64,000 nucleotides of DNA, taken from Phlebiopsis flavidoalba. Its lineage: Eukaryota; Basidiomycota; Agaricomycetes; Polyporales; Phanerochaetaceae. Position numbers and translations under genes: made by a program. The notes under the pieces were generated by a model. The model had not been told where the DNA came from. It ran no database searches and worked only from the letters and a program-made list of their open reading frames with translations. The first letter of the stretch is position 1. Each line of letters begins with the position of its first letter. Shown piece by piece: positions 24,201 to 36,539 of this stretch. The stretch covers positions 248,001 through 312,000 of the forward strand of contig JAOCPU010000029.1 of NCBI GenBank assembly GCA_035772785.1. Reading direction: 5' to 3'.

Positions 24201-25441
24201 CGACCGCGAGCGGTCGGCGCGCCCCTCGCTCGACCAGGACGCGCGCCCGCCGATGCCGCCGCTCCCGCCCCTGCGCCCGCGGTGAAGCAGCATATGACGG
24301 CATCCGTGGCAGCAGCGCTTCTTTATCGGGAGTCTGCAGAAGTTCGAGCAGATCGAGATCACGTCGTCATCCACGGCGAGAGATGTCCTTGGGATTTTGG
24401 CAGGGCAGGCTTGACGGCAGCGCGAGCGGATACATGATCTGGGAGGTCAGCCAGGATTTCGGCCATGGGTGCGTGTTTCTCATGTGTCAGTTTTCTAAGC
24501 TTTCTTGTGCTGACTGTTGCGTGCCGCGCGCAGAGCGGCCGATACGGAGCTTTGAGGTGTTGGCGGATGTCTGTAACTCATGGGTCGCGGACAAGTACCG
24601 TGAACGTTCTCATGGCGAAGAAACGCCTCTAGCGGCCAAGTTGAGTCGATCGGTGAGTTTTAGAGTTGTTTTCATGGACGCGGGTTCGCTGATCGCGGTC
24701 TCAGGCCATCCCCTCGAGTTCGCCGATCTGCGGTGGATTTGTGCAGCACGAGTACAAGCGCGGCAAATGGCAGAAGAGGTGGCTCGAATTGAGAGAGCAC
24801 AGCTTGTGGGTTGTCCAAGCGCGACTCGGTGTGTTCTCTGATAGAAATCGGGCATGGGCACCCGACTGACTTCTTTTGCAGGGCAAGGATCAAATACAGC
24901 TGTGCTCTCTTAGCAACTTCGACGCATACATTTGTGACCGGGTCACCAAGGCGCCCAAGTCCTACGTGTTTGCCGTCAGTCTACCGACAACCTCTCGTTC
25001 TTCGAGAGCACGTCGGACTATGTCCATGTCTTCTCATGTGACCAAAAAGGACGTAGGCGAGAACTGGCTGGAGGAAAATTCTCCTCGCTCGCGTAAGTGT
25101 CTTGATACGTCTAGTGACTAGAAGCTCATTGATGCCGGCCAGTCATATTGATCCTCCTATTCGTACCAGAGCAGAGCGTAATGTTCTCACTACCACCGCC
25201 GCGCCCATTTCTATCGCTGAGCGCGTCCCTGTCGCGCCTCCTCGGGAACGCGCAAGCGCACCCGCACAGATCCCCTTGCTTGAACAACTTTGGCGCGGCA
25301 GCTGCCTCTGTACCCCACAGAGGCCTCGCCGCCGCTGCGCCCCCTCCGGTATTCGAGCCCGGTTCTCTTTCTGTCGCGGGCGCAAACGAGTATAGTGTAT
25401 ACTCCTCGTTCCCTCCCTTCGTTTTTTCGACACATTTCTAA
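21295..25441 (+). CDS. Large disordered protein with Ras-association and PH domains
   Basis: The start at 21295 (MPKKRRSLQSILVPPF) has a good ACCATG context after a C/T-rich leader. Positions 21300-23750 encode a low-complexity, Ser/Pro/Asp-rich region with acidic clusters (DTSEDEESEDEDETP at about 23338) and Arg-Arg motifs; part is also Pro-rich (23590-23640). At about 24310-24620 lies a Ras-association-like fold (FIGSLQKFEQIEITSSST, FEVLADVCNSWV). At about 24710-25090 lies a PH domain (GGFVQHEYKRGKWQKRWLE, NFDAYICDRVTKAPKSYVFA, NLSFFESTS, ENWLE). Introns are seen near 24470-24533, 24652-24705 and 24831-24881. RA-PH tandems occur in Grb7/10/14 and in RIAM/lamellipodin proteins, which couple small GTPases to membrane and actin. 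A similar adaptor role is inferred. Many frame changes occur, and the C-terminal end near 25441 is approximate. Confidence 0.75.
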
Positions 25442-25691
25442 TTATTCGTTCCTTACCTCCTCTAATATTGGCATTCCTTTCCTTTCGGCGGTCAAGTCCA
25501 TACATTCATTGTAGACACACTAGCATTCCATCTGTATTCGACAGTATGTACACTAAGTAGAGTAAGGATTAGCGCGTGTAGCATGTATAAGGGTCAAATG
25601 ATGACAAAAATATGTTGGTACAGATGAACGACTGAGAACATACATCAATGTGGACAAAAGCAAAGGCAAAGCAAGAAACAAGCAAACATGT

Positions 25692-27994
25692 CTAGTCCCG
25701 AAGGATTTTCTTGATCTTCTTCTTAGGAAGCAGGCCCCTCTTCGGGCTCCTTCACCTTGGGCTTGGCTTGGATTTCGGCTTGGGTTTCTCCTCGTCAACA
25801 TCCATTGCCTCGTCGTCGGAGCTCTTCTTCTTGGGCTTGGGCTTTGGTTTTGGGCGCGCAGCCTTCATTCGGCTTCTTACTCGTCATCGTCATCGGCGTC
25901 GCTCTCCTCAGGCTCCGCCGGCTTCAACTAGACTTCTTCGAGGCAGCCTTTTTCCCGGACGCCTTGCCTTTGCCCTTCTTACCGGTGAATTCGCGATCGC
26001 CACTTGCGTCCGAGGCGGTCTGGCCACGGGCTTCCTCATCCGAGGATGATTCTGTGGGAGAACCAGAGTCTGAGCCGGAGGCGTGGAAATCCTCGTCTAT
26101 GGGCTGTCGTTTAGAAATGACCTCGTATCAGTAGAAAAAATGAGAAACACCACCTTCTTCACTGTCCTCAGATCGTTCGTCCATGCCCAGCCTGGGTTGG
26201 GGGCCATCCTCGCCCACTGCTCGCAACGCTTTGCATCTCGTCGTCATCGTCATCGCCACCGAGAATGAGCTCTCCTTCCATCATCTCGTTCTTGACCTTG
26301 ACCTTCTTCTCTTCAGGTAAGTCGCGGTCACCTCATGCTTTTTTTTTCTTCCTTGTTGATAGAAGTGAAGGTGAATTCCGGGCCACTCTTGGTGAACGAC
26401 CTTCAAGTCAAAACGTCCGGGCAGCGGTGGCACCCTAAGCCAGCACCAAGACCGAGAGAAAACGACCTGGTGAATGTCGGAGATCTCAATGAGAGTTGGT
26501 GTCTTTGAGACAAAGAAGATGTATTTCTCAAGAAGGAAGAGATCACTCCTGGACGATCAGGCCTTCAAAATTGGCCTTCAGAAGCAGGGTGACCGTCGCG
26601 GCTAGACAGGAGTTGAGATTGCAGAGTCTATGAGCAGTTACATGTTAGACGTACCTTTGGAAGCCACCAGCACCAATAATCTTCCGGCCAGACAACGCGC
26701 GGGAAGACGCTAGAAACAACTTCGAAGGTGGGGTCATCGTAGGACTTCTTCAAGCGTTCGTACTTCGCGATTTTGCTCTCTGATACTAGTTAGGCGACTG
26801 TTTTTCCGGCAAAAACCTGAAGAGGTCAGGCTCAATCAGTCATGTTTCAACTCCGCGGTGCTCTCCTCGTCCCTGCTGAATTGCATGACAAGATATTGGT
26901 AGCGGGTCTGACCTGACGGATTGGGTGCTGTGCTGAGGCCAAGCTAGGGAACATCGATGATATAGCAGGGAGTTTCGACATCATTGAAAATCACTCACAC
27001 AATGTAACAGGACGTGCATGTCATCCTTCGGCAATAGGAAGAGTTTTGCAATGGGTGGTGTAGAGAATCTTGTAGTCATACGTCTTACCGCGTAAGCGCA
27101 GGAACTCTGGGAACATATCCACATCGGTATCGGCCACGAGGCGTAGAAGCACCAAGACCTCCTCGAAGCTGAGAATGATGTCGCCTGCGACCTGACCAAT
27201 CTCGGCCTTCTCTTTTTGATTGCGTCGTGGAAAGCTTGAGCTGCACTGATCTCCTCGCCGTCCTCGCTGGGTCGTCAGATTTTTGTGAGCCGGCGTCGTG
27301 AGCCTTGAGCTTCTTTTGTGTGCGTTCCAGGAACATAGAAACGGATTTCTGTCAGCTCGTCAGGGCTCCTCGGCCAGACTTCTTGTCCGCGGGTACAGGG
27401 AACTCGAGGGACACTTCTGTCCGGCCAGCAATGTTCGAGTTGGCAACCTTGTTCAAACGGAAGCTCAAAAGCAATCTTGTTGGATACGAGGAAAGCAAGG
27501 TCTTGCCCTAATGCCCAACGAATCAGTGGTGGCCGTGCCAGAGCGTACCAGGGCACTCACCCCTGGAAGTCGGTCATGGTTTTGCCCCAGTTCCATCCCT
27601 TGACCGAAACCTCCTTCGTCTCGCAGCACAATGCTGAAGTGCTGCTTCAAAAGCTGCGCTATCCTGTCGTGATCGTCGCGCTGGAAGCCGTCAAAGGTTC
27701 TCTCGTTTTCTGTCCGACGTCTTCTTGTCCTTACTCACCGAGACCGAGACGCAACTGATAGTTTGCGGGCGACGCGAACACCACTGCGGCGCCCATTTAT
27801 TTCGTCCGAACGGAAGAGCCACAGTCTGATTTGTCTCCTCGCCTCTCCACAGCCATTCCGCTCGCACGCGATACACGCAGCTCTAAATGACACTTAGGAC
27901 GCCGATTCTGCCGATTACATGGCGGCTAAATGGCACGTTCACTACCAACTTCTGAGGCAAGCCCACGATATATTGATTCAAACAGAGTCGTCAT
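25692..27994 (-). CDS. POB3: FACT complex subunit Pob3
   Basis: Histone chaperone subunit that pairs with Spt16 to reorganise nucleosomes during transcription and replication. Minus-strand start at 27994 gives MTTLFESIYRGLASEVG. Then WRGEETNQTVALP-like and a WAQW...RVARNYQLR-like stretch (about 27860-27750), FDGFQRDDHDRI (about 27700), GWNWGKTMTDFQG (about 27590), AFLVSNKIAFELP (about 27490), AGRTEVSLEFPVPADKK (about 27420-27370), SPDELTEIRFYVPGT (about 27340), GDIILSFEEVLVLLRLVADT (about 27190-27130) and FPEFLRLRGKTYDYKILYTT (about 27110-27050). An acidic Ser-rich tail follows (SDSGSPTESSSDEEA, about 26060), and the end is KKKIKKILRD before TAG. There is no HMG box, as in yeast Pob3 and unlike animal SSRP1. 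Introns and many single-base frame changes are present. Confidence 0.97.
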
Positions 27995-28231
27995 TTTTTG
28001 ACTGGCATGTAGAGTGAAACAATGAAGCAGGTGGTGGTTTGAGAGAGAGCTCTGCCAAGGCCTCAGGCGCGCGACGGGAAATTGGATTCAACTCGTCAAC
28101 GCGTCGGGGCGTCTAATCACGTCCTCCTCATGCTCTTGACCTAGATTTCCTCCTCTTTACCCTATTTGACCGTCCTACGAAAACCTTTTACTTCAAAACG
28201 AAAAAGTCACGACTTATATTGCCAACCATTA
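27995..28231. promoter_or_regulatory. Divergent intergenic region between POB3 and alpha-actinin
   Basis: About 240 bases separate the two divergent start codons. The region probably carries both promoters, although no specific element could be assigned. Confidence 0.5.
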
Positions 28232-31200
28232 ATGACACAAATGGAGTCTCTAGAATCTCGCTCCCGTGATGTTCAAGAAAGAACGTTCTGTAAATGGTAC
28301 CCATCTTGTCAAAGTGTTAAACTCCATGCGCGTGTGTCTAAACGCCAATCAGGCTAAACAACCAACTCGAGTCAAACGGTTACCCACCCATGACATCCTT
28401 GGTCAAAGATCTCTCTGATGGATGTGTGAGGCTGATCCAGCTCATGGTTGAGCACCGAGTCCATCTACCTGGCCTGGAACGCTGACAGGGATTCTAGGAA
28501 ATCATGGGTGAGTGCATCTTGACAAAACGCGATTCACCGTCTTGTTAACACGCGCTGTACTTGGTGATACATCAGTCTTGGAAGATATAATCGCAAAACC
28601 CCCGCATGGCGGGTGCAGTGAGAAGGCAGAGAGAATGTCAATAAATGCGTTAGAATTCATTACCGCTAGAGGGGCGTGAAGCTCACGAACATTGTCCTGA
28701 AAGGATACTCGTCTCCTATGACGCACGACAAGCAACACATGACTCATGATATAATTCAGATATCATCGATGGAAATTTGAAGTTGATACTAGGAAAGGAT
28801 CTGGACCCTTATTGCTTCGTTTCACTATTGCGGATTTAGGTAGCGTGTGCAATTACTTTGTAGCTGTGTGTTTCGCGGGCGTGATGTACTAATTTTACCA
28901 AGCGAAGAGGGCGTATCTGCTAAAAGGGAAGGTCCTATACTAGGTCTATGGTGTCAGCGAAAGACCGCATCATACAAGGAGTGCATGACGTTCAAGACTG
29001 TTTCGCAAAGCTGGTCTTGATGGCCTTGCTCTCTGTGAGCACTTTTCGGGCTATTAGGAAAGTTTTTCAGACTCACCTGATTCTACCCGCCACTACAGTT
29101 GTGCCCTCATTCACTGTCATCACGCGCCTGGACCTACTGGATTATGACAAACTTGACAAGGTATACTCATCCCAACCTAACCCGTGGCCACCTGTTTGTC
29201 TCATTACCACAAAAAAACAGCTCGCGACAGGCATGGTACATAATACTAGACTGCGCGTTTCAAGTCGCTGAAGACCATCTTGGTATACCTGTACACGTAA
29301 GACTATCCAAAGACGGGAGCTATTACTACTTCTCACTCCGTTCTCTAGCAACTCTTGGAAGTTGCAGATTTATGCGACGTAGCTCGACCTGATGAACGCA
29401 GTGTGATGACTTATGTAGCGTCTTACTTCCAGCGTTTTCTACCATGGGTAAGCCGTTGCTCATCATCAATATTCGGCTTCAATTAACCCTCTCAATAGAC
29501 CCAGGCCGAGACTGTCTGCCTCAACGCCTGACAGAAGAGGGGGGTCGACTGAACCGAGTTAGTAGGAAGTTTGCCCGATACTCATACTGCCAATCGGTAT
29601 GGTTAAGCAAGAACGATTATGAACGTCGGAGTTCGAGCGGTGAGTTATGATAGTTTCGCTTGTCCGAGTCACGCACTTATTGCGTGGCTTTTAGCTGTTG
29701 TCCTTCTTGTTTTAGAATTCGCGGATCAGGACTTCCCTGGGGTGCCATCATCAATTCACGGGTACCTACGGGACGCGAAAGAAACACGCTAGTAACACTT
29801 TTCAGAGATAATAAACAGACCACGAAACGACAGACGGGGTCACTGAGAAGCAAGACGTTTCCAGCCCCTTGTTCGGAAACGTGCTAAGACTAAGGTTGAG
29901 AACTATACGGGGTCTTTCGGAGAATATACCCACCTCCTGCTCACCTCGCGTCCCAGGGCTTTCTCTGCCCGCTTTATGAAGTGACGGTTTTGAGGTCTGA
30001 TATAGGAGTGACGCACGTATGCGGACGCCTGACAGCCATCGAGTTCATTATATTCTAGGGGGGGGAGGGAGTTTTCAGGATCTTGACGCAGCGCTTGGAA
30101 GCACTACTGTCCTCGGAAGCCAAGGAGGATCACGGTCCATTTTAATGCACAGATTAGAGATTGCGTCCAATGTTCACGACTTCGTTGTAAACCTGAGCGT
30201 CTCATGTTTCTAGGATCAAAGAATCTCTTCGCAAACATTTCTTTGGCAGACTTGGCCAATGACTTTGCAAACGCCGCCTTTCGATAGAGACGTTCCTCGG
30301 AGCTGGCTGCCGATTGAAGGCCCTCTATAGGACTATACTGTTCTCGTCCATGAAAACATTTCGACATATAACTCAGTTTTCGTCAGGAACTCAACAAGAT
30401 CAAATTCAACAGCTCTGAAACCCGTTTACCCGCACTCGCCGAGAAGTTTGCAGAGCTGGCACAGTGGCAGAGGAAGATTGCCAGGGCTGCCAAGTGCCAA
30501 ACGTGGATGAGAATGACTATACCGTGTTCACACGTTCAGAGGGATCTGGAGAGGCTTCTCGAACAGATGAGTTGCGTAGTGCAGAGTATCTCCAAGAAGA
30601 TTGAATTTGTCTAGACCGAAAACCAAGTGGCGTGACCAGGTCATGACTCGCCGAAAAAAATGGGACCTCACTAACGTATTCGCAGATTGTTTCCCCGAAC
30701 ATGACAAACCTCACTCCGGCGCAACTCGAACAATTCGGAAAGCACATTCCGCTACTTCGACAGAGACGAATCAAACACTCTCGAAGTAGCCGAGATGACT
30801 GGAGCTCTGAGCTAGTCTAGCTAGCATCATTTATCCTGTAGGGTCCAGCGTTTCAATCGCACATGCGCCTTCTAATTCTTTCACAGGAAGAAGACATGTA
30901 CATTATCTATGACCAACTCGTAGAGGACTACGGGGCGGTTACCTATGAAGCATTCATAATCTCCTTGTAGTGGTGAAGTGAGCGCATTTGTGACCCAGAG
31001 CTACACTTATCTTCTCATAGGTCGAGATCACGGAGGACCAAACCTCGCCCGCTCAACTACACAGAGAGTCCTTCCGTGGGATTGCCCAAGATAAAGTGGA
31101 GTATGCTGTTCATGTAACACAAACGTCATCTGTACTGTGGTAGTATTCTAGCCATTTGTCACTGAGCTTGACCTTCGTCTTGCAACGTCTCCCTCAGAGC

Positions 31201-31311
31201 AGTATCATCGAAACTACCTACGACAAGCAATGCCTACTGTACATGAAAACGGGGGGGTGAGAGACTGGCAATATAGCTACAGACGCGTGGCTGGACGAAG
31301 TATTCTCCTAA
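28232..31311 (+). CDS. Alpha-actinin (actin cross-linker)
   Basis: Actin-bundling protein of the contractile ring and cortex, homologous to fission yeast Ain1. Visible in order: N-terminus MESLESRSRDVQERTFCKW (28241 on), first calponin-homology domain with NALEFITARGVKLTNI (about 28640-28690), second CH domain with DLLDYDKLDK (29128-29160) and AEDHLGIP plus ADLCDVARPDERS (about 29268-29400), then a spectrin-like rod (RIKESLRK at 30213, LPALAEKFAELAQ at about 30426). The C-terminal EF-hand part shows LTPAQLEQFE, a YFDRDESNTLEVAEMTGAL loop (about 30752-30810) and VTYEAFI and ITEDQTSPAQL (about 30937-31050). The last codons read ATDAWLDEVFS then TAA. Frame changes and unassigned introns are frequent. 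The start could be 28232 or 28241. Confidence rests on the matched order of CH, rod and EF-hand segments. Confidence 0.92.
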
Positions 31312-31725
31312 AGGACAGCTTATACTTGGGACCGAAATGTGATGACCTTATTTATTTGATTTTTCCGCCTAAATTATCATGTAGTTCGAATTATCTCTGA
31401 AACGATGTGTTTCCTGGTCCCGCCCATCTGTGATTGGCATGAGTGGCTAAGCAATGGACTGAGCCATCAGATACAATACATTTTCGGAATTAGAATATCT
31501 ATAGCGGAAACGAACGATACAGGAACATCGAGGAGAGATAAGTCGATGGGTTAAAGCCAATATTCGTTTCAAGAATCCGTACATGATGTGATGCGATTTA
31601 CGCGAAATGATGTCACATGGATTCTTGCATGACAATCTAGTTGGACGGTATATTGGTGCTCTTAATTAATCAAATAGACGATACTCACCGAGATCAACAT
31701 TGCGCCGAGCATCGGGATTCAAGCT
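31312..31725. other. Convergent intergenic region
   Basis: A roughly 410-base gap between the ends of alpha-actinin (+) and the kinase-like gene (-). It is AT-richer than its surroundings and contains short A/T runs. No gene was seen. Confidence 0.5.
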
Positions 31726-32874
31726 TCAAGGGTTTATGCCAATCCGGTCCGCAATCCATTCAAGGGGCAAGCCAGCTTTCTCAAAACTAGCCAGAAGCCT
31801 AGGGACATCGCGTGGGCGGGATCTTGGCAGCGAGGATCTCCGAGACTCTGTGCTTGAATTCTCGGGCCCCAAAGCTTGTAATAATCGTCGATGGTTTGGT
31901 ACGGCCCATTCTTCGCATTGTCTCTGGAGTCAAGGTGGTCGTGTAAAGGCCGGCGCACTTTTCGAGCAGAGAACCTGCGTCCGACTCCCTTCGCGCGTCG
32001 AAGATGCTGAAGCCCATTCCGAGGTATCCGTAGCGCCCTGATGCCGGGAGGTCAAGTTAGTCACGCGGTCGGAACGAAAAAAAGAAGAGGAAAACCAGTC
32101 AAGGAATCGGTTCTTACAGAAGACCCACGCATCTACACTCTTGCCGAGCTCGTATAGTTCACTACAGATCATAGCTCCCGATGGTGCCCATCCATCCCAG
32201 CTGCTAAGAACCTCCAGCTCAGGCGAGCAACTATGTCCGGTAGTCGCACAATCGAGGCCGATGATACGTATTTCCTGCTTCGTTCCCGGCCCCTCCCGGA
32301 TGGCTATGTTTTCGGCCTTCAAGTCACGGGTGCAATACTCCTGTCTTATGTATGGCCAGCGTTGCTGCTAGAATGTCTTTCCTAGTGACAGACGAGTCAT
32401 CACAGGGCAGCTGACTGTTGAGATCACGGGGGCCTCTACCTGGCTTGTACCGTTATGCTGCTGTGTAAGGTTCGTTGGCGACTTGCCGCAGTATTCGAGC
32501 ACTAAGCATGCCAGCGGACGTTGTTCTCTGGCCCGAGTCACGATGCCTTCAAAGATCCCGTAACACATCGGAACCATCGACCTTGCAGCTGTTTGAGCTG
32601 GGTTGCATATATGTCGGCCTCGCGCTCAAGCTGCTGCAACGTCCTCTTCTCCAGCTGCCAGCTTGCAGACAGCGCGACCAAGAGCTTCATTTTCACGATA
32701 TATGTAGCCTCGGTGGACGACGGAGTTCCCGGAATGGATGCGCTTATCGCCGCGGAAAATGGTACGTTGGCTCTAAGCTGGTGCATATATCTCCAGATTG
32801 CAGGCGCTTGCCTGAGTGAGTAAAGTGTCGCTGCCATGATAGCGACTTGTGAGCTGGAGCTCGAGGGTCGACAT
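31726..32874 (-). CDS. Protein kinase-like gene, frameshifted
   Basis: Minus strand, start at 32874 (MSTLELQLTSRYHGSD). A likely beta-3 lysine region, VCKLA, is found near 32680. LEREADIYATQLKQLQG (about 32640-32590) looks like the helix C region. VPMCYGIFEG (about 32570) is followed by the hinge CLVLEYCG (about 32500). The catalytic loop reads LHRDLKAEN after removal of one base (about 32325-32300), followed by IIGLDCAT, where a DFG-like Asp is kept but the Phe-Gly are not. The C-terminus reads SFEKAGLPLEWIADRIGINP then TGA. The family resembles mushroom-specific kinase-like proteins. Substrate and pathway are unknown. An intron probably lies at about 32110-32040. With the catalytic Asp present, an active kinase is possible, but the altered DFG leaves this open. 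Confidence 0.75.
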
Positions 32875-33715
32875 GGTCCAAGTACAGTAGGCGTTTTCGA
32901 GAGAGTCCGAGCTGTAGATAGTCAACCTTTCATGGCATCGCTCGAATTATGGATGACTTAGCTGTTAAGCTTTTAAGGCATGCGCAAGCACTCGCCACAT
33001 AGCGCCACAATCCGCATTGCACGGAGACCACCGGTAAGGCTCGTGTATGTGACTAATAGGTCCGAACACAGGCTCCTCCTACCCTGACTCTTCGCCTTTC
33101 GCTGCTACGGGGAAACGCAGATGTCGACAATTCGACGCGAGCAGAGTCTCGCTTTCTCGAGGCCTAAATTTGATTAGCACTCGTCAAACACTACGACTAC
33201 CTGAGCAACATTCAAATCTGCGCGAGCTTCTCATACCGGCGCCGAGACTTATTCTTGTCTTCCTAAGTACTATAGTACCAAGAAAGCACTGAACGAGGCC
33301 GGGTGGATGGAATAAAAAATGGGCAGGAAACAACGGGCCCTGCGAAACGATGACGGAGATCATCTTTGCCCCAGAAATGTTCAGGCCTCTATTGCCTCTT
33401 GCGAAGTCCGTGTTCATATACGCCCCCTCTAGCTTGATCTGTCGAAGACGGAGGAAGGACTGCGGTTTTGCTACTCTCTAAATCTATGAGGCGCATGTTA
33501 CACGAGCATGAAGGACTCCAGTGTAGTGACACGGGATATTGAGTATTACCTCAGTTGGATGCTGTACCCAGCGCCGGCTCAGCATTGGTTGCTTGAGGTT
33601 GCTTGTAACGTCGTTCGGTGTCACAAAGGAAACAAGGAAGCCCTCATAGATGCTGCTTCTACTAGGCTATCGAGGTCGACTCTACCTCCGAGCGTGACCC
33701 CAATCATCTCTCACC

Positions 33716-33757
33716 GTGACGTGACCGCGCGTGACCGAGAGAGTGACCGAGAGTGAC
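33716..33757. repeat. Short tandem repeat, GTGACCGAGA type
   Basis: Four imperfect copies of a 10-12 base unit beginning GTGACCG. The palindromic trinucleotide content is low, so it looks like slippage expansion and not a protein-binding array. Confidence 0.7.
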
Positions 33758-34866
33758 TGGCGGCGTCCAGCCAATCCGGCCATTCTTAACTCGCGACGTT
33801 CTGTCTCGTTCTGTAAGCTCCTGTAAGCTCGACATACCAATACTCTCGAGTTTATCATTCGAGTGCACGCATCTAATTTACTTTGTTGTCAGTCGTTTCA
33901 GGTCGCTCCTATTTCCTGAGACGCGCTACTAGAAGATGCGTCCTCGAAACTGTCCCACGATGCACCAAACTGTGTGGCACCCGCAGGTGCTGGTGCCGTT
34001 TGCATATTTGGGTCCTGTGAGAAAGTGTTTTAGGCGTTACAAGCTATGGAAGCTTGCCGACCACGTCATCGAAGATCGGCTGTACCGACGCGTACTGCCG
34101 TTACGTCAAATGCGCCCATGCCGAAGAACATACCGCCGCGTCGGGCCCCCGAAATAGACACTCCACCATGGCATACACATGTCCTACACGGTGGGGTGGG
34201 TATGTGATGCGGCGACTTGCTATTCCCCGAGGTCGGATTGCCTGCAGTTAGCTCTCCATCCTGAGCACTGCGAGTGCCTACACACACCTTTCCGAGTCCT
34301 TGTCGACGCGCCCCCTAACGGTGAGGCCAAAATAATGAACTGAATTATTCCCAGCTCGGATGTATCATTTGAGATATAACTTATGATGCACGGGAACATC
34401 CACCGTGACCTCTATCCTTGGCTTCGGGTTGTACCCTCGGAGTTGGACTCCCGCGTGCCACCGGCGTGATTTCACTAAACCAATACACAGGTTGGTAACC
34501 GGTTCCTGCGTCCCCTTTTCCTGCAGGTCCTATGGCCTACGAAGGACCCCTCTACGCTCCTGAGCCGGTCATAGACGTCACTAGACCGGTCGTGGTCACA
34601 TCTGGACCACAACTGCCGACGTCCGCCATCCACGCTCCTGCGAGCTTTCGAACGAGCACCTTGTTGTCGGCCATTGACCTGCAGCCAACCCGAGGACACA
34701 GTTATGTCACTCAATATCCATGTTGCTGGGATGCTCGCACAGATATCGGCTACGTACTTATGCGACACTCATGGTACGGTACTGACACTCACACATTGCA
34801 ATATTCTGAATATTTACAGTGGCGTTTTTCTTTTGCGATGGAGCAAAAGACCGCTCGCCAGCAAGG

Positions 34867-34874
34867 TATAAAAA
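34867..34874 (+). promoter_or_regulatory. TATA box of the manganese peroxidase gene
   Basis: TATAAAAA lies about 120 bases upstream of the start codon, a usual distance for fungal secreted-enzyme genes. I did not find a convincing metal-response or heat-shock element close to it. Confidence 0.7.
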
Positions 34875-34988
34875 CAGGTTTGCTGTACAGCCAATCTTCA
34901 GGACATCCGAGTTCCTCTGCTCGCTTTTCTCCTCAGGACATCGAGTCCCCTCGCACTCCGAAGGCACATACCTCTTCATACAGAGACC

Positions 34989-36539
34989 ATGCCTTTGTAT
35001 CCCTTCTCGCTTTTGTTGCTCTCGCTGCAACCGCTATTGCTGCGCCTACCGCTGGACTGCTACTTGTCCTGACGGTACTCAGGTCAGCAACGAGGCTTGC
35101 TGCGCTTTTATCCCTGTGGGTCATGGTTTGGCATCCGTATCGAACATAGCATTGAAGTCTTATTCTTCAGCTCGCTCAAGACCTTCAGGACAATCTCTTC
35201 TTGGGCGACTGTGGCGAGGATGGTACAGCCTACTACACTGTTGCTTACTTTTGGGAATCTCATTAGAGCCTTTCAGCCCACGAGGTTATTCGTCTGACTT
35301 TCCGTAAGTACGATATGATCAAGCGGTGATGACTGTTCTGACGAAAGGCTACAGATGATGCCATTGCTATCTCGCAAAGCAAGGGCCCCGCGCGCGTAAG
35401 TTGCTGTTTTGATTCCTCGGCTCGAACGACCCTTACTCCCCTCTTCCCCAAACAGTGGTGGAGGAGCCGACGGCTCGATGCTTCTATTCCCCCTTGTTGA
35501 GCCTGAATTTCCATGCCAGCAATGGCATTTCGGACAGCGTCAACAACCTCATCCATTTCTTGCCACTCCATCCTACTGTCAGTGCTGGTGACCTTGTCCA
35601 GTTTGCTGGCGCCGTTGCCTTGAGTAACTGCCCGGTAAGTATTATCCCCACATCGATTCACGGTTTTTGTTGACCGGGCTTCTTTTTAGGGCGCTCCTCA
35701 GGTTGAATTCCTGGCTGGTCGTCCCAATGCGACCGCGCCCGCTATTGATGGCCTTATCCCTGAGCCCCAGGACAGCGTCACGTCTATTCTTGAGCGATTC
35801 GCCGATGCCGGCAATTTCAGTCCCTTCGAAGTCGTTTCTTCTCCTGGTATCCCACACTATCGCACGCGCTGATAGGTCGACGAGACTATTGACGCTGCTC
35901 CATTCGATACCGTGAGTAGCGGCCAGCTCAGATATTTATAGATGAGACTGCTAACAAGTGTTCTAGACGCCCTTCACCTTCGACACCCAATTCTTCCTCG
36001 AGACTCTCCTCACGGGTGTCGGCTTCCCCGGAAAACCGATAACAACGTCGGAGAGGTCGCGTCTCCCCTCCCCAACGGCACCGGTACCGACATCGGCGAG
36101 CTCCGCCTTCAATCTGACTTTGCACTCGCCCGAGACGTCCGCACGGCGTGCTTCTGGCAGGGCTTCGTCAACCAGCAGGAGTTCATGGCCCAGAGCTTCA
36201 AGTCCGCCTTCGCGAAGCTCGCCACGCTCGGGCCAGAACCGCAACAACCTGATCGACTGCTCTGATGTCGTTCCTGTTCCCAAGCCTGCCGTGAACAAGC
36301 CTGCCACATTCCCTGCCGGTACCGGGCCTCAGGATATCCAGCAATCTTGCATCCTCGAGAAATTCCCCACCCTCACTACTGACCGTAAGCGCATTTTTCC
36401 ATCTATGGATGTCCACGATGGCTCATCATCGGTTTCTGTTACAGAGGGTGCCCAGCAATTCTCATCCCTCACTGCTCCGATGGTGCTATGTCCTGCACCA
36501 CTCGTCCAATTCGACGGTCCTGCTACCGATAGTTCTTAA
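34989..36539 (+). CDS. Class II heme peroxidase, manganese peroxidase type (secreted)
   Basis: Extracellular lignin-oxidising enzyme that oxidises Mn(II) to Mn(III) with hydrogen peroxide. A secretion signal ([19 protein letters not shown]) is followed by [17 protein letters not shown]. The two acidic Mn ligands and distal side are in GDCGED and [10 protein letters not shown] (Glu35, Glu39, Arg42, His46 in Phanerochaete MnP1 numbering), the proximal His and third Mn ligand in SHTIARAD (His173, Asp179). A serine in EVVSLL replaces the surface tryptophan of lignin and versatile peroxidases, so this is an MnP. Introns: 35116-35170, 35223-35276, 35304-35354, 35396-35455, 35635-35689, 35912-35966, 36385-36444. 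Single-base frame errors occur near 34991, 35063, 35847, 35873 and 36232. The C-terminus ends GPATDSS. Confidence 0.97.

Larger units (their letters stand above)
32875..34988. other. Intergenic region upstream of the peroxidase
   Basis: No gene was recognised in about 2.1 kb. A GTGACCGAGA-type repeat lies at 33716-33757 and a CTGTAAGCTC duplication at about 33813-33832. A short frame at 33936-34157 is Cys-containing but has no recognised family. The final 120 bases form the peroxidase promoter. Confidence 0.5.

Noticed and set aside
33936..34157. Small Cys-containing frame, possible metallothionein or effector
   Set aside because: Cys spacing fits no known family and the reading frame changes within 80 bases.
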